DNA from: Ostrinia nubilalis
Lineage: Eukaryota > Arthropoda > Insecta > Lepidoptera > Crambidae
Reading direction: 5' to 3'
Length of the DNA stretch: 64,000 bases
NCBI RefSeq assembly: GCF_963855985.1
Contig: NC_087105.1
Coordinates: 1,738,501-1,802,500, forward strand
Shown here one piece after another: positions 11,801-24,264 of this stretch. Made by a program: the position numbers and the translations under genes. The notes under the pieces were generated by a model that saw nothing but the letters and a program-made list of their open reading frames with translations, had not been told where the DNA came from and searched no databases. The stretch's first letter is position 1. Every line of letters starts with the position of its first letter.

Positions 11801-13274
11801 AGCTCCATATGAGTGTCGAGACTAAGCGTCAATAAAAATAGTCGTAAATGTTCATGCCGATGCAAACTGCACCATACAGCATGCTATTAAAGCTCAATGT
11901 CAACGATTTCATTTTCTTTACAATACCGTACTGAGGAACGTGTGAAATAAAAATCATGCGTATGCACACATTCGTTAAGAATTGACACTTATTAAGGGGG
12001 ATAATTTTTTTAATTGGTATGACGACATCACTTTATTTAGCGCTGTTGACCACTTAAATATTGCATGACTGTGTTTGATTTAGAATTCCCTTAGATTGGC
12101 TCGCTGACCGCTCGTTTAACAATCTCATATTGTATCTGAGTGGAAATTTAATAAGCGTTGCCATATTTCTTGAATGATAACATGAGCTACTTTTACTATT
12201 ACGATGTACATAAAACAGATCATAAACCATAAAGCGCCCTAATTAATGTTTCAGTGTGGCTACTGCGGTAACAATAAAAGTATTAATTAAATCTTTTAGT
12301 CATACAACTGGTAACACGACCCGCGCTTCATAAAAAAAGTTATCTCGTCTATGATTTTACGAGGAGGCGATTCTTGGTGGACCGCGACCGTTCCGAATTC
12401 AAATTGCTGGATTCGGATTTGGAATAATGGCGATCGCCGCCGCGCGCGTGACCAATCGCTAATTAGAAAATGTGTTCAAAGATGCGCTTTACGGAAGCCG
12501 ATCGCGGCCCGTAATTAAACTTTTAAAATTTAATTCGAATTTTTGATTTTGAACGCGCCATTTCCACTCCCGGTGTTACTGTGTCGGCGTTTATGGCGGT
12601 TTTTTTTATTGTTACGAGAGAAAGTTTAGTAATTCACAGACAGAAGCTTAACGGGTACATTGATAACTTGTACGATTTTGATTAGTTCTCCATGAGTAAT
12701 TGCTCGATATGTATATCAATTTATGTGGAAGCATCTCCATTGCTGATAACTGTTCTCATGTCTTGAGTAATATTTTAATTAAATTTTAGTACCGTGAGAA
12801 TAAACAATCACGGCTTCGACGTCTAGGCTCTCGGGAGAAGGTCAAGTGAGCAGTAACATTGGAGAGATCAATGAATGAACTTGAATGAATGGCTACGTCC
12901 GTTGAGAGTGGAAGTAAATCTCTTCAAGCTTAGTGGGATATATTTATAAAATCAGAAGCATGTAGGTTATTAACTAACGTAAATCCTAGCCTATGGTATC
13001 CCCAAGATCATCATGGAATTATTAACATACATGTTCTGCTTGACTCTCCTTTCTATAATTCTATGTAATTCAGAGCCTGATCATCACTTTCCACCAAGTA
13101 AGAAGCAGGCCAAGAGCTTCCTCGTGGTGGATTAAAAAAAGCTGTTCTATACAATTTTAATATGCGTCAGTTCCATAATATTACAACAACATTACACATT
13201 TCTCGAGCTGTCACATAAATTGATTAATATCCACAAGTATCCCCCGAACAACCAGTATTGCAATAGAGTGCATA

Positions 13275-13425
13275 CCCTCCGTCCTCAGAGGTCGCGGCCC
13301 GGAAGCGGTGCTGGTTTCCCTACAAATGGCCCTGCGGGGGGCCGGCCCTCCATGAGGTCCATACGGCCCGTCAAGCTGAACTGTGGCACCTTGTGTCATT
13401 GTAATAGGGTCCATTTTCCAATCAA
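13275..13425. repeat. Interspersed repeat, related to 29035-29200
   Basis: Shares an oriented block GTCAAGCTGAACTGT / GCACCTTGTGT / TAATAGGGTCCATTTT with 29085-29140. The GC-rich left part (GCGGGGGGCCGGCCCTCC) is not shared. Both copies translate on the minus strand to a similar short MxPIxxTQGATV string, which reflects shared ancestry of the repeat and not a gene. Confidence 0.5.
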
Positions 13426-15132
13426 AATTTAGATGTGTGTATTTCTTTGTACGATTTCCTGGATTGTAAATTGAAGCTCTTTGTCCTCCTACGTAAGAAA
13501 TCTTGGGGTTTTTGTCCAAATTGCCCATTTATGATTGTCCGTTAATTCGAGCGCCTTGTTTGGGTTAGCTTGGAGTGTGATTGTGTATTGCTTAATTTGT
13601 TCCTTTACAAATTATGTTATTAAGTCATTTATTTGAAAGTAATAAGGAATTAATTTGCTTCTACCTATACTACCAATATTGCAGTAAACAGTATAAACGA
13701 AATCTAGTTGTGAACTAGAAACTATTCTAATAGGATCTAATGTATCCTAAAATAAGATAAGTTTACCTAACTTAATAAGTTTATCACCTAAGAAATCATA
13801 CTCTACAGAAGTTTCAATACTCTTGCTCTCACCTGTTTCAGAAATATGTACTTCTTTTAACCAAACTACATCTTAAAATGGCATTTCGAATTACGCATTA
13901 TTAGTCACAAGCAACTCATTGTTCATTATTCTCATTTCAATATAGATAAAGGCAATTTTTAAGCCAGCAAGGATATCTGGGTCTGCAAGGGAGCGAGGCT
14001 TGTGTGGGCTGTAATGGCCGACAGATGGCGAATGACATCAGTGTCGTTTTCTCCAAATTGAATAATCTTGGCGGTTTTCGAAAATGATATCATTACTTAC
14101 TCTTTGGCTAATTTATTAATAAATTTTGCATTGAGTTTTTTATCGAAGGACCAGTGATTGTCATTTTGAATATTTATTGCAGTATTGTGTTCATCATTTT
14201 AGATTTCTTCAATGCCTTTTAAGATGCACAAACCTTCAATATCAAGCACACTTTTCGCAAATGAATATTCTCCAACCTCCAAACTTTTAAGGGGAAACCC
14301 CCATCATTTTGTAATTTGGCAAACATCATTAAGAGCCTACGAGTCCGCAAACGTCTCAACAACACATTTCTTTGTTATTAAGGAAATAATCATTTTTCCA
14401 GTTGGGATGAAGACATCGGCGCCCCGCCGCCTCCGCAGCGCTGTATCAAAGCGCAGCAGGTAGCGCCTATTATTTCTATTCAGCGGAAAAAAGATTAAAA
14501 CAACCTCCTTTGTAATCTATAGGCACAGGTGGAAATACGAAAATTAAAAAAGGAACGCGATTTCGTTCGAATTTATGCCTTGTCGGACCGCGCCTTTGTT
14601 TTTTTAATTTTTACGCAGACAACGCGTATAAGGCATGAAGATGTTATTCTTATAAAGGGAATAATTACGGTGAGCGGCAATGACAATAAATTACACGGGG
14701 TTTTACGACTAATTTATTAATAGAAATTTCGCGAGGCTTAGGTCTGTCGTAAATAAGTTACCGCGTTGCAGCCAATGGATGGCAGTAAAATCCGTCTTTG
14801 CGTGCAGATTGGCCGGCGGCCGGCCAATGGCGCGCGTTCCAGATTTGAAAGCGGCGGTTTACGAGCGACAGGCGGCGTCTTTTTACTGTTTTGGCGCCAA
14901 AATTGACAGGTTTAGGTCCGACTTTTGGTAATTTTAGCTGCAGTTGGTATTTTGCCGGGAAAGCACTTTGGGCTATTTCAATTTGTCGAACGACGGCCGT
15001 TATGCTCAGCACTTACTTGTTTGTGGCCCCATCTTCTACCATCCACTAACTAAACAAACTTCGATCCTACTTTAAAACCACTAAATGTTCGTTTCAAACT
15101 TGAATTCTCTTGATATATGTCTGTGTGGCTAG

Positions 15133-15183
15133 TTCAGTGATTCGTCCCACAACAGGTTCGTCCCACTGGGACGAAACACTGAA
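15133..15183. repeat. 51-bp inverted repeat (TTCAGTG / TTCGTCCCA)
   Basis: TTCAGTGATTCGTCCCA pairs with TGGGACGAAACACTGAA with one mismatch, plus a third TTCGTCCCA inside. Possibly a minimal MITE relic. Confidence 0.6.
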
Positions 15184-15920
15184 TTAAAAAAATGAGCATT
15201 TTTCGTTCTGGATGTCGTTTACTTTACCAAAGCTCTTTATGATGCTCTTTTGTCATTTATTCAATTCCTCATCATCATCATCAAATCAATTAGTTTCCAC
15301 TACAGGAATACGAACTCTATTTACCAGAGCTAAATGTATGATTTGGACTACAGTCCCCACCATATCCAGACAGTTTCTGTCTCATTTTTTATTCAATACC
15401 TTTAAGCTCTATCTCATCTTAGGTAGCACCTATATCTACTCTACGGCTACTTAATTCACCAATGGAGCCTGGTCAATATATTTACAATAACCCAATCATT
15501 AATTACCGGTTATCAGCAATTTCGCGCCAATCTCTGGCGTTTGATTGGCCGCCTAATTAACCAAATGAACCGACGGCAAGCATGTGCCTGCCTATACTAA
15601 TAATCTAAGTTCCTGACTTTCACTGGATAGACCTGTATTCATAAGCTGGTTTAACATTAAGAATCTACTAGTAGCTTACTTATTGCAATATCTACATGTT
15701 TCTTTCTATTTAGGCGTAGTTTTAAGTAGCTTATTAAAATTCTAAAAAGCTCTACATTTTGTTAAATTCTGCATTACGAGTGATCGGACCTCGTTAATTT
15801 AAAGCAAATCGCTTTTAATCCATCCTAAGAAGATATTGTATTTCCCATTACTTTTTAAGGTTATCAAGTAGTCTAATTTCACAGGTCAAACCCTTACTAC
15901 ATCAAGTTGCGTCACGTCAT

Positions 15921-16301
15921 TATACAGTGTGTCCCAAAATAAGCATGTCACATTGACACTATAGGTAGCTGGGCCTAAGACGCATCAAACAAGCCTAATA
16001 TTTTTTTATGCTTAACAAAGCAAGGATTGGATCGTAATCGCACCTGGTGTTAAGTGAGATGCAGTCTAAGATGGTACATATCTGCCCTCTAAAGGTTCGG
16101 CCAAACCAACGCGATCACACGCGATCAGCCGGCGTGCAGCGATGGCGACCAGACTTAAATACATTTGACTTAAGTGCCTATTCACTGTCGCCTTGAAAAG
16201 ATAGATAGATAGATGTCCATGGAAAAGTTTCATAAGTTTTGAGATGTGTCATGTGACAAATTTTAGTTTTTTATGTCCATAATTTTGGGACAGCCTGTAT
16301 G
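15921..16301. mobile_element. Inverted-repeat element (TACAGTGTGTCCCAAAA ends) with an inserted repeat fragment
   Basis: Ends TATACAGTGTGTCCCAAAAT and ATTTTGGGACAGCCTGTA are imperfect inverted copies. The middle (about 16005-16200) contains an unrelated interspersed-repeat block recognised by CGTAATCGCACCTGGTG and GTGAGATGCAGTCTAAGATG, common in lepidopteran LINE 3' ends, followed by a GATA microsatellite. Confidence 0.6.
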
Positions 16302-18013
16302 CACTATTACGCTCCTATTCCTCAAAGCTAGGATCGCTTTACAGCCGCGGGACGTATTTTAAAAGCGACTTAATTAACAAGATTTATGGAACAATCTCGT
16401 TTGCTACAGTTATACTAAGCTGCGTCTAGCCCGCGATTTACTATGGTATAAAGCTGTCGGACAGACAGACAGATAGACGCTAATGAACATGCGCAAACGC
16501 TACCTTTTGTTATGAGATTTAGGTCTGACGACGTCACGTGAGCGTGGCGTGACGTAAACGTGACGATACGTTTACGTGAAATTTAACAGCTTTCGCCTTG
16601 TACAGGGTCAAGAAAGTCACACACTACGCATAAAAAAGGAATGAAGACAAGATATATTTTAGTGGAATTAATTCTATGACTAATATTTCATATTTTCTCG
16701 ATCGTAAGTATCTCCCAAGAAACTTCTTTCTCTCCTTTTTTAATAATTCTGTCGGCTCTACATTAGACTACAGATTTTTGTTGTAAAATACCACCTATTG
16801 CAAGGTCATAAGATTCACAGTAACATAGCTTGAGGTACTATCTTATCATATTTACAACAAACAAATCTAAGTTTCAAAATTACAGGTAGATGGTAGTAAC
16901 TCAAAGTTTCAAAATTTACCGGTAGATGTAGTAAACTGTAACTGGATCCAAAGATCTTGAGAATGAACTTTCTTCTTTTCCAGTTTCAATTATCGAAATT
17001 CCTATTCATCCAGCCTAAGCAACCATTAAAAACAACCATGTCCCATCCATCCGGCTTAGCACAAATCACTCCACATTCATTAATACCAGTCATAACCAGA
17101 GATAAGTGCCTCCCCATAGACCATAGACAACCGCCGACCAGGCATTGTCACGTCACATGCTCGTGACGAACGCGTGACGGATTGCGACCCCTAAATCCCC
17201 GGCCTCCCCTTTATTACGTCTTATTTCTGTTATTGCTAACATACATGTTTTATTCATACCGTTGTTCATATGCTACGTTACCAATTTCTAACATTTTCCT
17301 TATTACTAGCAACATCGGCTGTGGTAGGCTATAAAATGTATCAGACGAAATATGCACATTTTTATTAATTGAATCGCCTATTAGTACAAAACAATGTTTG
17401 CTGTACTAAAATGTTTCAAACTTTTTAGATGGAAAGACCGATTTAGTTGTAAAATCTGTTTTCGTGAGAAATATTGTTTCATTAATTTGGGCAGATTTTC
17501 GATTAGTTCGAATAAGTTTGCACTAATGTTTACAAATTCAACATAGGTGTACATTGATAAATGGATCAAAACACCAATAAATTTTAAAAATACACTTGTT
17601 GTACTTGTGTAATTTGTGAAAGAACTTAAGGAACATTGTGAAAATCGAATTGGAAATTCTTAGCTGTCAATACCATTCAGCGTGCGGCGTTAAAAAATAA
17701 ACACGTCTAAGTCGCCAATTATACTAACCCCAGTTGTTCTCAACCGCCATTTATCCCCGACATCCTTCAAACGTCAATGGCAGACGATAAAATATAAATA
17801 AAATATCAAGATTGTCGCGGGGCTCCCGGGCGATAGATTAGAGCGCGGGGCGCCGTAAAGAAACAATTTCCCGAGTTCCCCGCCAGGGGGCGCCGCAGCG
17901 GCTTATAGAATCCGCCGACATGATAAAAACCCCACATTATTCCCTAAATCCCCCACCAACTTTACGGTGATTTCTCCCAAAAAAAACCACCAGATAATTT
18001 CAAACAGAACATT

Positions 18014-19319
18014 TTTATTGTTTAATCCGTTCAGAAAATTAAATTATAAAATTAATCACATTGACATACAGGATGGACGTACACCAAATAGCATTATTAT
18101 ACATTTACGAGTTAGATTTAAGAAATTAAGTCTCCAGATTACTACCGCAACGTACACTAGACCTAACTTAAGTGATCAACTACACAAATTTTATTGTTAA
18201 AACTCATATACAGACAAAAATAACTAATTTTAGTATAATAAAATATTGTCCTGCGCGGACAGTAGCGAAGCTCCGCGGACACATGGCTCATTTTAACAAA
18301 ATGGGAAATAATAATATATAACACAAACAAAACAATTCAGTCTCAACGCCCAAAAATATCCTTAAAATTATCAAACAATCGAACTGAAAGGAATCGTCCG
18401 GCGGTGTGCTGCCGGGAAGTAACATGCAATGTACAAAAATACAGCAATAAACGTAATTATCTTATCCATCTAGTTATAAAGAGGAGAAAGGGGAATCGTG
18501 GAACACAATCAACGCCACCACTAAATATCTGTGAAGCAACTATATCCTATCGGAACGCACATACATATATTTATAGAGTCCGTGGACATTACACCTAGCG
18601 TATACTTGCATACGTATTTTTGTTTTAACTAACTAAACCGTATTCTTGTGCTTCTATCGTTTAGTAAACGTAATAGATCAGAATATCAACTATGTACGTA
18701 TATTATGTTGTATTATTTACTAGCCAAAACAATAACACTCTAGCATCTACCACCGTAAATCAATTACAATAATTTAAAATTCTTAAGTAAACCTTATTAT
18801 CTCACTTAGGCAAGTTAAAGTTGTATTTTTACGTATACTTCGTTTTCGAATAGTTTTTTCAAATACATCTAATTAGTTAGTTTTTATTTAATCTAAGCTC
18901 GGAACGCGTAGCTAAGTATGGCGTTGGATTGGGTTTGCCTGTCAGCGGCTCCAGTTAAAATTACTCTAACGTTATTAGTATACACATATTACAATCAACG
19001 TTATACGTATGTTTTTTTTTATATTTTTCAATCGTATACATGAATTCCGGTGCAAAACAAACGAATATCGGCGCAAATATCATGCGAGAGTGGTTGCTAC
19101 CACCGCACCCAGTGTACCCCTTCACTGTCAAGGTTTTAAGGTTCGAATAGTATCGGAACAGTGCAAGAGGTTGGCCAATTGCAAAAACGAAGATTTGTAA
19201 GGGAAGGCGCGGCCTCGAGGGGGGTACCCTCGAGGCTGCGTTACAAAAAAGCATTAGGAGGAAATTGGGACTAAATTGCGAGCACCCCCTTTGTGTACTT
19301 CGTTTTTGCAATGGCCAGA
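18014..19319 (-). other. Candidate 3' UTR of a short hth isoform, or intron
   Basis: On the hth sense strand, the 1.3 kb after the read-through stop has no open frame I recognise and no repeat I could see. It contains AATAAA signals at 18883-18888, 18190-18195 and 18014-18019 (written TTTATT on the plus strand), plus a GC-rich perfect hairpin at 19212-19236. That makes it a reasonable candidate UTR, but AATAAA is common in AT-rich introns, so the sequence alone cannot decide. Confidence 0.25.
19212..19236. other. GC-rich perfect hairpin after the exon E read-through stop
   Basis: Ten-base arms GCCTCGAGGG and CCCTCGAGGC flank a five-base loop (GGGTA). The site lies 84 bp beyond the read-through stop on the hth sense strand. 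Its function is unknown. It could be a structural element in retained RNA or chance. Confidence 0.5.
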
Positions 19320-19418
19320 CTAAGAGCAGGGGTGGACGAGGTAGCTCGTGGTTGAGTTGGGTGCAAGCTGGGGATCGCGCCTTTGTATGAGATGGGTTTT
19401 GGTGTAGGGGGTACTCAC
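19320..19418 (-). CDS. hth: Possible read-through tail of hth exon E (homeodomain-less isoform end)
   Basis: If the GTGAGT at the end of exon E is not spliced, translation continues for 32 codons (starting [10 protein letters not shown], ending TSYLVHPCS) and stops at 19320-19322. Homeodomain-less Hth isoforms that keep only the HM domain and end in alternative 3' exons are known in Drosophila. Whether this particular tail is used is inference: the tail itself matches nothing I recognise, and the donor is strong. It could simply be intron. The expected product would keep the entire Exd-binding region. Confidence 0.35.
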   Translation of the reverse strand: MSTPYTKTHLIQRRDPQLAPNSTTSYLVHPCS

Positions 19419-19589
19419 GACGTCGGGGGTGCTGGCTCCGTCGTGCGACGAGTCGGGCGCGGAGCGAGGCTCGCCGTTGGCGTCGGGCGGCCGCGCCGAC
19501 TCCCGCTCGTCGATCACCAGGTCGATGGGCATCTTGCCCTTCAGGCAGCTGATGTAGCGGTGGCAGAAGTTGTCGCACAGCTCGTGTAC
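19419..19589 (-). CDS. hth: homothorax coding exon E (end of HM domain and serine-rich linker)
   Basis: This 171-bp exon starts after ATATGTGGCAG and ends at GTC|GTGAGT, exactly 57 codons in phase 0 at both ends. It begins [19 protein letters not shown], then [11 protein letters not shown], the conserved C-terminal half of the Meis/Hth HM domain. It continues into a lineage-variable linker ([16 protein letters not shown]) and ends [11 protein letters not shown], which matches the linker border in Drosophila Hth (DGASTPDV). The next exon of the full-length form would carry the rest of the linker before the homeodomain, and I could not find it to the left. Third positions are GC-rich. If the donor is not used, the frame stays open for another 32 codons (see the read-through tail). 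Confidence 0.96.
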
Positions 19590-22500
19590 CTGCCACATAT
19601 CAGCCGTTGTAGTGTCCGCTCTAGCTTCTGATACTAGTACTGTTTAAGAACCTACTCCTAGCAATTATTCTGGTAATACCACTTAAAGTGGAAAAGCAAT
19701 AATACTGGTAAATCTATTAACTTCATATTTTTTAATACTGGTAAACTTTTATTTTTTATGTTGCTCAAAATTAAGGCTACTATCATCGTCTTCTATTCTG
19801 ACAGTAACTAGTATCGTTTGACCCCGGTCTCCTCTGGCATTTGCATCATCAGTTTCAGGTTCAAAAACACCTTAAAAAGCAAATGGTTATCGAAAACCTA
19901 TTGCAATCGCTAAGAAAATTATATTCTAGAAAAAATCCTTTACATCCTGAAAAACGTTCTGAAAACATGAATTAACGTTTACAACAATAATGTTTGAACT
20001 TGGTTTAAAAAAAAAAAACAAGAGTTTGACAATTTAACAAATTCAACATTTCCTCGAAAGATCCAAACACACATTAACATTGTAAACGTTAAGCTAACAA
20101 CACACTTTAGTTCACAACCGAAACCTAACACTTGTGACGAAACTAATAAAAAAGAATCAGAGCCACAACACCTAACTGTCAGGCTGGGCCCGATCACAAA
20201 CAAAGGGAAACACATTCGGACACAACTGGCACTCAAAAAACTCAAAATGAATCGTAAAAACGGCACGAAACTCACATTTTTTACGTTTCATCCGATAAAA
20301 TACGGCCCCCGGTGGGCCTGTATTAATTTTGTGCGTCGGCCTTATAAATTTTCATAGGCATAATTAGCTTAGAAATTAACATAAGGCAATAAAAAGACTA
20401 ACGAAATTTTTAGACTGAATTTACACGGAGAAATGTTATAAACTGGCAGGTGGAGGGTAGAGAAAAAAAACGCTCCGATTTGAAAATAGAACAGCGGAAG
20501 CGGAAACGCCGTTGACAGCTAATTATGTCTTCGATACTAATTCGTAATCGACAGCTTTTTGGTCGCACGCGCCGAATACTATTTGTTTATCATAATTTGA
20601 ATTTTACAACCGACCATTGAAACTCATATTTACGACTGTGAATTTTATTGACACTAGCACGTAAACGCACCGCTTGGCGGTTTCCGAACATTGCTGTCAA
20701 TGTCAGATCATGATTGAGAGTGCTTTTATAAGCTCACGAATGACAGAGTAAACACACTGGCTGGAATAAAACTCGCTCTAATCCTCTGTGACGCCGATAC
20801 TATTTTCGATTTTAGTGACAGCCGCTAAGATTTGACATCGTAACTCTTGGGGATTCAAATTTGGAACTGTCTCCGCACTAAATCGGTAAGGGCGTAATCC
20901 TGATACGACAACTTAAACCTTGAAAACTTGTAAGAAGAGTTATTATCGTTTGAAAAACATCCCTTTGATACAACGTTGTTTAGTTAAAATGTAATGCCTT
21001 TAATGAGATATTACGGCATTCCGAGTCGGGTTCGGGGCGATTATCGTTCCGAACATCAAACTCTTTCCAGAAATTTAAATTTGGAATGAGAGACTCACGG
21101 ATTGAGATATGGAGTGTTTCTGAACGAATACTTTTTATTTAAACTCGGAATGAAATGTGATATAATGGCGGTTCGTTGACGTATAGACGTTCCCTATTCG
21201 AATGGCTGTCATTCTTTTGGATTTGGAGTTTGGTCGTGATTTAAAAATACAACGAACAGTGTTCGATTTATGTTTCGTTTTTGTTTTAGACTTTAGTGCT
21301 TTGTGCACGTTGGCAGTATTATAATGGCCCGTTGTAACTCTGAATTCCATCATGTTTTTAAATAAAGAGCCATTGGGGATTTAATTGAATTTATTGATGG
21401 ACCACAACTCGCTCTAAACATGTTTATTATCAGAGGTAATAAACCTTCAATAGCGCAATCAGTTTATTAATACGGGTCATAATGTTTTGAAAGTTTTTGG
21501 TCGGTAGTGAGGCAGTTGCCAATGCGTGGGCGACTGTCGCAAGTCGGAATCTCGACTAAAAGGGTTTTTCTCATCGCCACTCAGACTAGCCGTGGGAGTA
21601 GCTGCGTAAATTGGAACGTTTATTCATTACTAAACGAATTAAATCAATCTTGTGAACTGCCAAGAAAGTGATATTTTAAACCTCATTATACATTAACTAA
21701 TCCACTTCGAGTTAAAAGTAAATTTCTTTGATAGTTTTAAAAGCCAGTATTACCATGCAAATTTATATAAGTTCAGCTATATTATACGTATCTACATTTG
21801 GCCGACATTTCTGATCGGCGAACAGGGCCGGATTCTTTCTCTCCCTTTTTTATTTTTCATTTGAATAAAAAATCAACCGGTCGAGCCCACATTCAAATGA
21901 GAACTCGATTGGTTCTCACCTCACTCGAACTCTGTAATTTTATTTATAAAACCGCCTATTTCTGCGGTCCACTTCTTAATTAAGGCTTAATTAGAAGTGT
22001 TAGTTTTCCAAACGCGTGTCGCGTAACGAAATATACGTACTAATTCAATATTCCAGTTGTATAAAGGTTGTAAAAACGGGCGTCATAAACGCGGGTCCCA
22101 AGTTCGAGCTCCGGCCCGTAAACCAACAAATCTGACCTACATCGTAAATCACTTAGCCACGTTGTTACAGATAACGTTTACGAGTTAGAAACAAAATATG
22201 AAAAAAACACATAACACGAGTCAGCTTTTGGATTTGTTGCTTTTTAATAACGGCTTTTTATAATGGCTACCGACGTTGCGTACACAAAGGATGAAATAAC
22301 GCAATTTTGAATGCTTCGATTTATGAAAATAACTTGAAATATTAAGTTCCAAAAGTAAAATTGGTGATTACATCGAATAAAGAATCAGAATGTCACTGGC
22401 CACATTTAATATTTGATAAAAAAAGAAACTTTAAACTAAATCATGGCCACTGGCTGTTGAATAAGAATTTTGAAAAACGAACAGAACGTTAGTTACCGTC

Positions 22501-24213
22501 CACTTTGAATGTTCCAGTTTTTGAAAAAGGAACAAAGTTGGCCATTCAATATGAAGCACCTACATTACCACAGGAATCCAATCCATAATTAGGGAATCGG
22601 TGACCATATAAAAAACCTGCTGGCCGACCAATCGCAGCGATCCGAAGGACTTACGATACGTCGATACGGGAGTGAGGTAATGCGTTCGCCCGCCGGCCAT
22701 ATTTAAAATATTAAAAGCATAAATCAAAAACCTTATTGGGTATTTTAATGTAAATACGGTCGGCTAGGATACCAACACGTTCAATAATATCGAGTCTTCC
22801 CTTCACTAAATCGATCATTACTTTAGAGCGGCTATAGAAATAGCTTTAAAGAACTCCCTTGAAGCTTTTTTCTAAAAACACAGCAATTATATTAAAAAAG
22901 CGAAAAAACTGTACTTAACAAGATCTTATTGAGCTCGACTGGTGGTATTTTTTATTTTTTATTATTATAAAGTAGAAAAAACATCACCTGTGAATAGTGT
23001 GTAGTGAAGCGGAAATGGATCGGAGTAACGGTGTTTTTAACCGCTCTTATTCGACAAAAACCGTAGACAAGATAGGAACGGACGCGTATAGGATGCGAAC
23101 AAAAAAACTTTTCGATTTTCGATATGTGGACAGGTAGATGGGTGCAAAAAGTTAAAGCTTAAACTCTTTCAATGTCAGACGACTATTCTTATTTGTATAA
23201 TCTTTGACAATTTGCATTGATCATTGTCAATCTCTTCATACGCATTATAGGGATGAAATAATGTATTCAACACACAATCTTCAATAAAAAATGTTATTTT
23301 AAGAAAATTGGCACACTCTACATGGGAAAGGAGAGCCAGCGAGGCCTCCAGGCCTGTAATTCCATTATAAATCAATGGCCAACAAATTAAAACCGTCTTG
23401 AATTCGTGCGTTTGATTGTAATAATATAATAATATCATTACGGCGGCCCGGGGCCGATGTTTCGAACTTGGCGCGTCATTTTCCTTTTTTAACTGCCTTT
23501 ATCTCGCCCTCCGGCCGGGATTCGTACACCGGGATCGCATTTCACTTTATCTCGTTACCGCTTTTTGTAATGCCCTCTACTTTTTTTACCGGTACTCACC
23601 GAATTTACCGGTTCCTAACACATGCGATCGACGCCCGGATATTTTTATGGAATCCGCTTCGAGACAGCTAAGGTATCTCGTTTCTCGAGATCGTTCCTCT
23701 CGATATAGACGTTAGTCAAACTAGTTTCGTTGAAACGTGACCATAATATTGACAAGTTAAATTAATTCTTCGAGCGACACGGCCGGCTCGTAAAAAACAT
23801 CGGAGATTTGAATTTTATGCCGCTAATTAATACGACTGCGCGCAAATTGTGCGATTTGACGGCGGACGGCAAAAAGCGTCGTCCCGGAGTCCCGTTAGCG
23901 GAGCGTCCGCGCATAATGGCGCGGCGAGAACCGGACCGGTCCCGCTCCCAAATGGAGATAAACCAAAAACAAACATTCGGAAACCAAACGCGCCCCATTC
24001 ACGGCGAAACACCTGATCGCGTCCAAATCAGAAATAGTTTTCGAAATTTGAAATTCGAACGCGAGGTGTCGCCCGACCGGTCCGCGCATCAATATCCCGA
24101 TTCCGAATCGAGTCCTCCGATAATCGGGATGCTGTTATGTGATATTTACTAAACCGGTTGTGTCCGAATGTATACGATCGACTCAAAACGATAACTTAAA
24201 AAGTTGTACTTAC
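19590..24213 (-). other. hth intron between exons D and E
   Basis: 4,624 bp between the exon D donor and the exon E acceptor. I saw no repeat family members. It carries one exact TGACAGCT site followed directly by AATTA at 20513. The segment next to exon D (23440-24130) is unusually GC-rich for an intron, with open frames on both strands that look like chance. Confidence 0.9.
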
Positions 24214-24264
24214 TTTTTCTAATTCTAATAGGTGAAACCGTAGCACTTGTATCGCTTGCACCAT
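24214..24264 (-). CDS. hth: homothorax coding exon D (51-bp micro-exon, MVQAIQVLRFHLLELEK)
   Basis: This 51-bp exon follows a CCCTTTCTTTACAG acceptor and ends at a GTAAGT donor. Its 17 codons read MVQAIQVLRFHLLELEK, a sequence essentially invariant in Hth and vertebrate Meis, and part of the amphipathic helices that bind Exd/Pbx. Both borders are phase 0, as for exon C, and the two exons are the same length. Codon choice is A/T-rich (CTA, TTA, GAA, AAA). The opposite strand from about 23808 carries a 114-codon open frame in the adjacent intron that I do not consider a gene. Confidence 0.95.

Larger units (their letters stand above)
1..18013. other. Intron or 3' flank of hth left of exon E; repeats but no gene found
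   Basis: No exon matching the Hth linker, homeodomain or C-terminus was recognised in either orientation. Contents are the Transib element (5630-8856), an interspersed repeat at 2051-2240, a repeat at 13275-13425, an inverted-repeat element with an inserted fragment at 15921-16301, and small hairpins at 3285 and 15133. The stretches 300-2040, 2241-5600, 8900-13200, 13430-15900 and 16310-18000 are otherwise AT-rich with only short chance open frames. The region at 12360-12600 and the block near 14800-14900 are more GC-rich and could be regulatory, but no specific function can be read. Confidence 0.6.

Noticed and set aside
13211..13528. 105-codon minus-strand frame with a VQLDGPYGPHGG string
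   Set aside because: Briefly resembles a flavoprotein VDGPYG motif, but the flanks do not match and part of it recurs in a repeat at 29 kb.
18961..19596. 211-codon minus-strand frame overlapping exon E
   Set aside because: It is an out-of-frame shadow of hth exon E continuing into the intron.
23808..24152. 114-codon plus-strand open frame next to hth exon D
   Set aside because: Composition is explained by the GC-rich intron; overlapping open frames exist on the other strand and no domain is seen.
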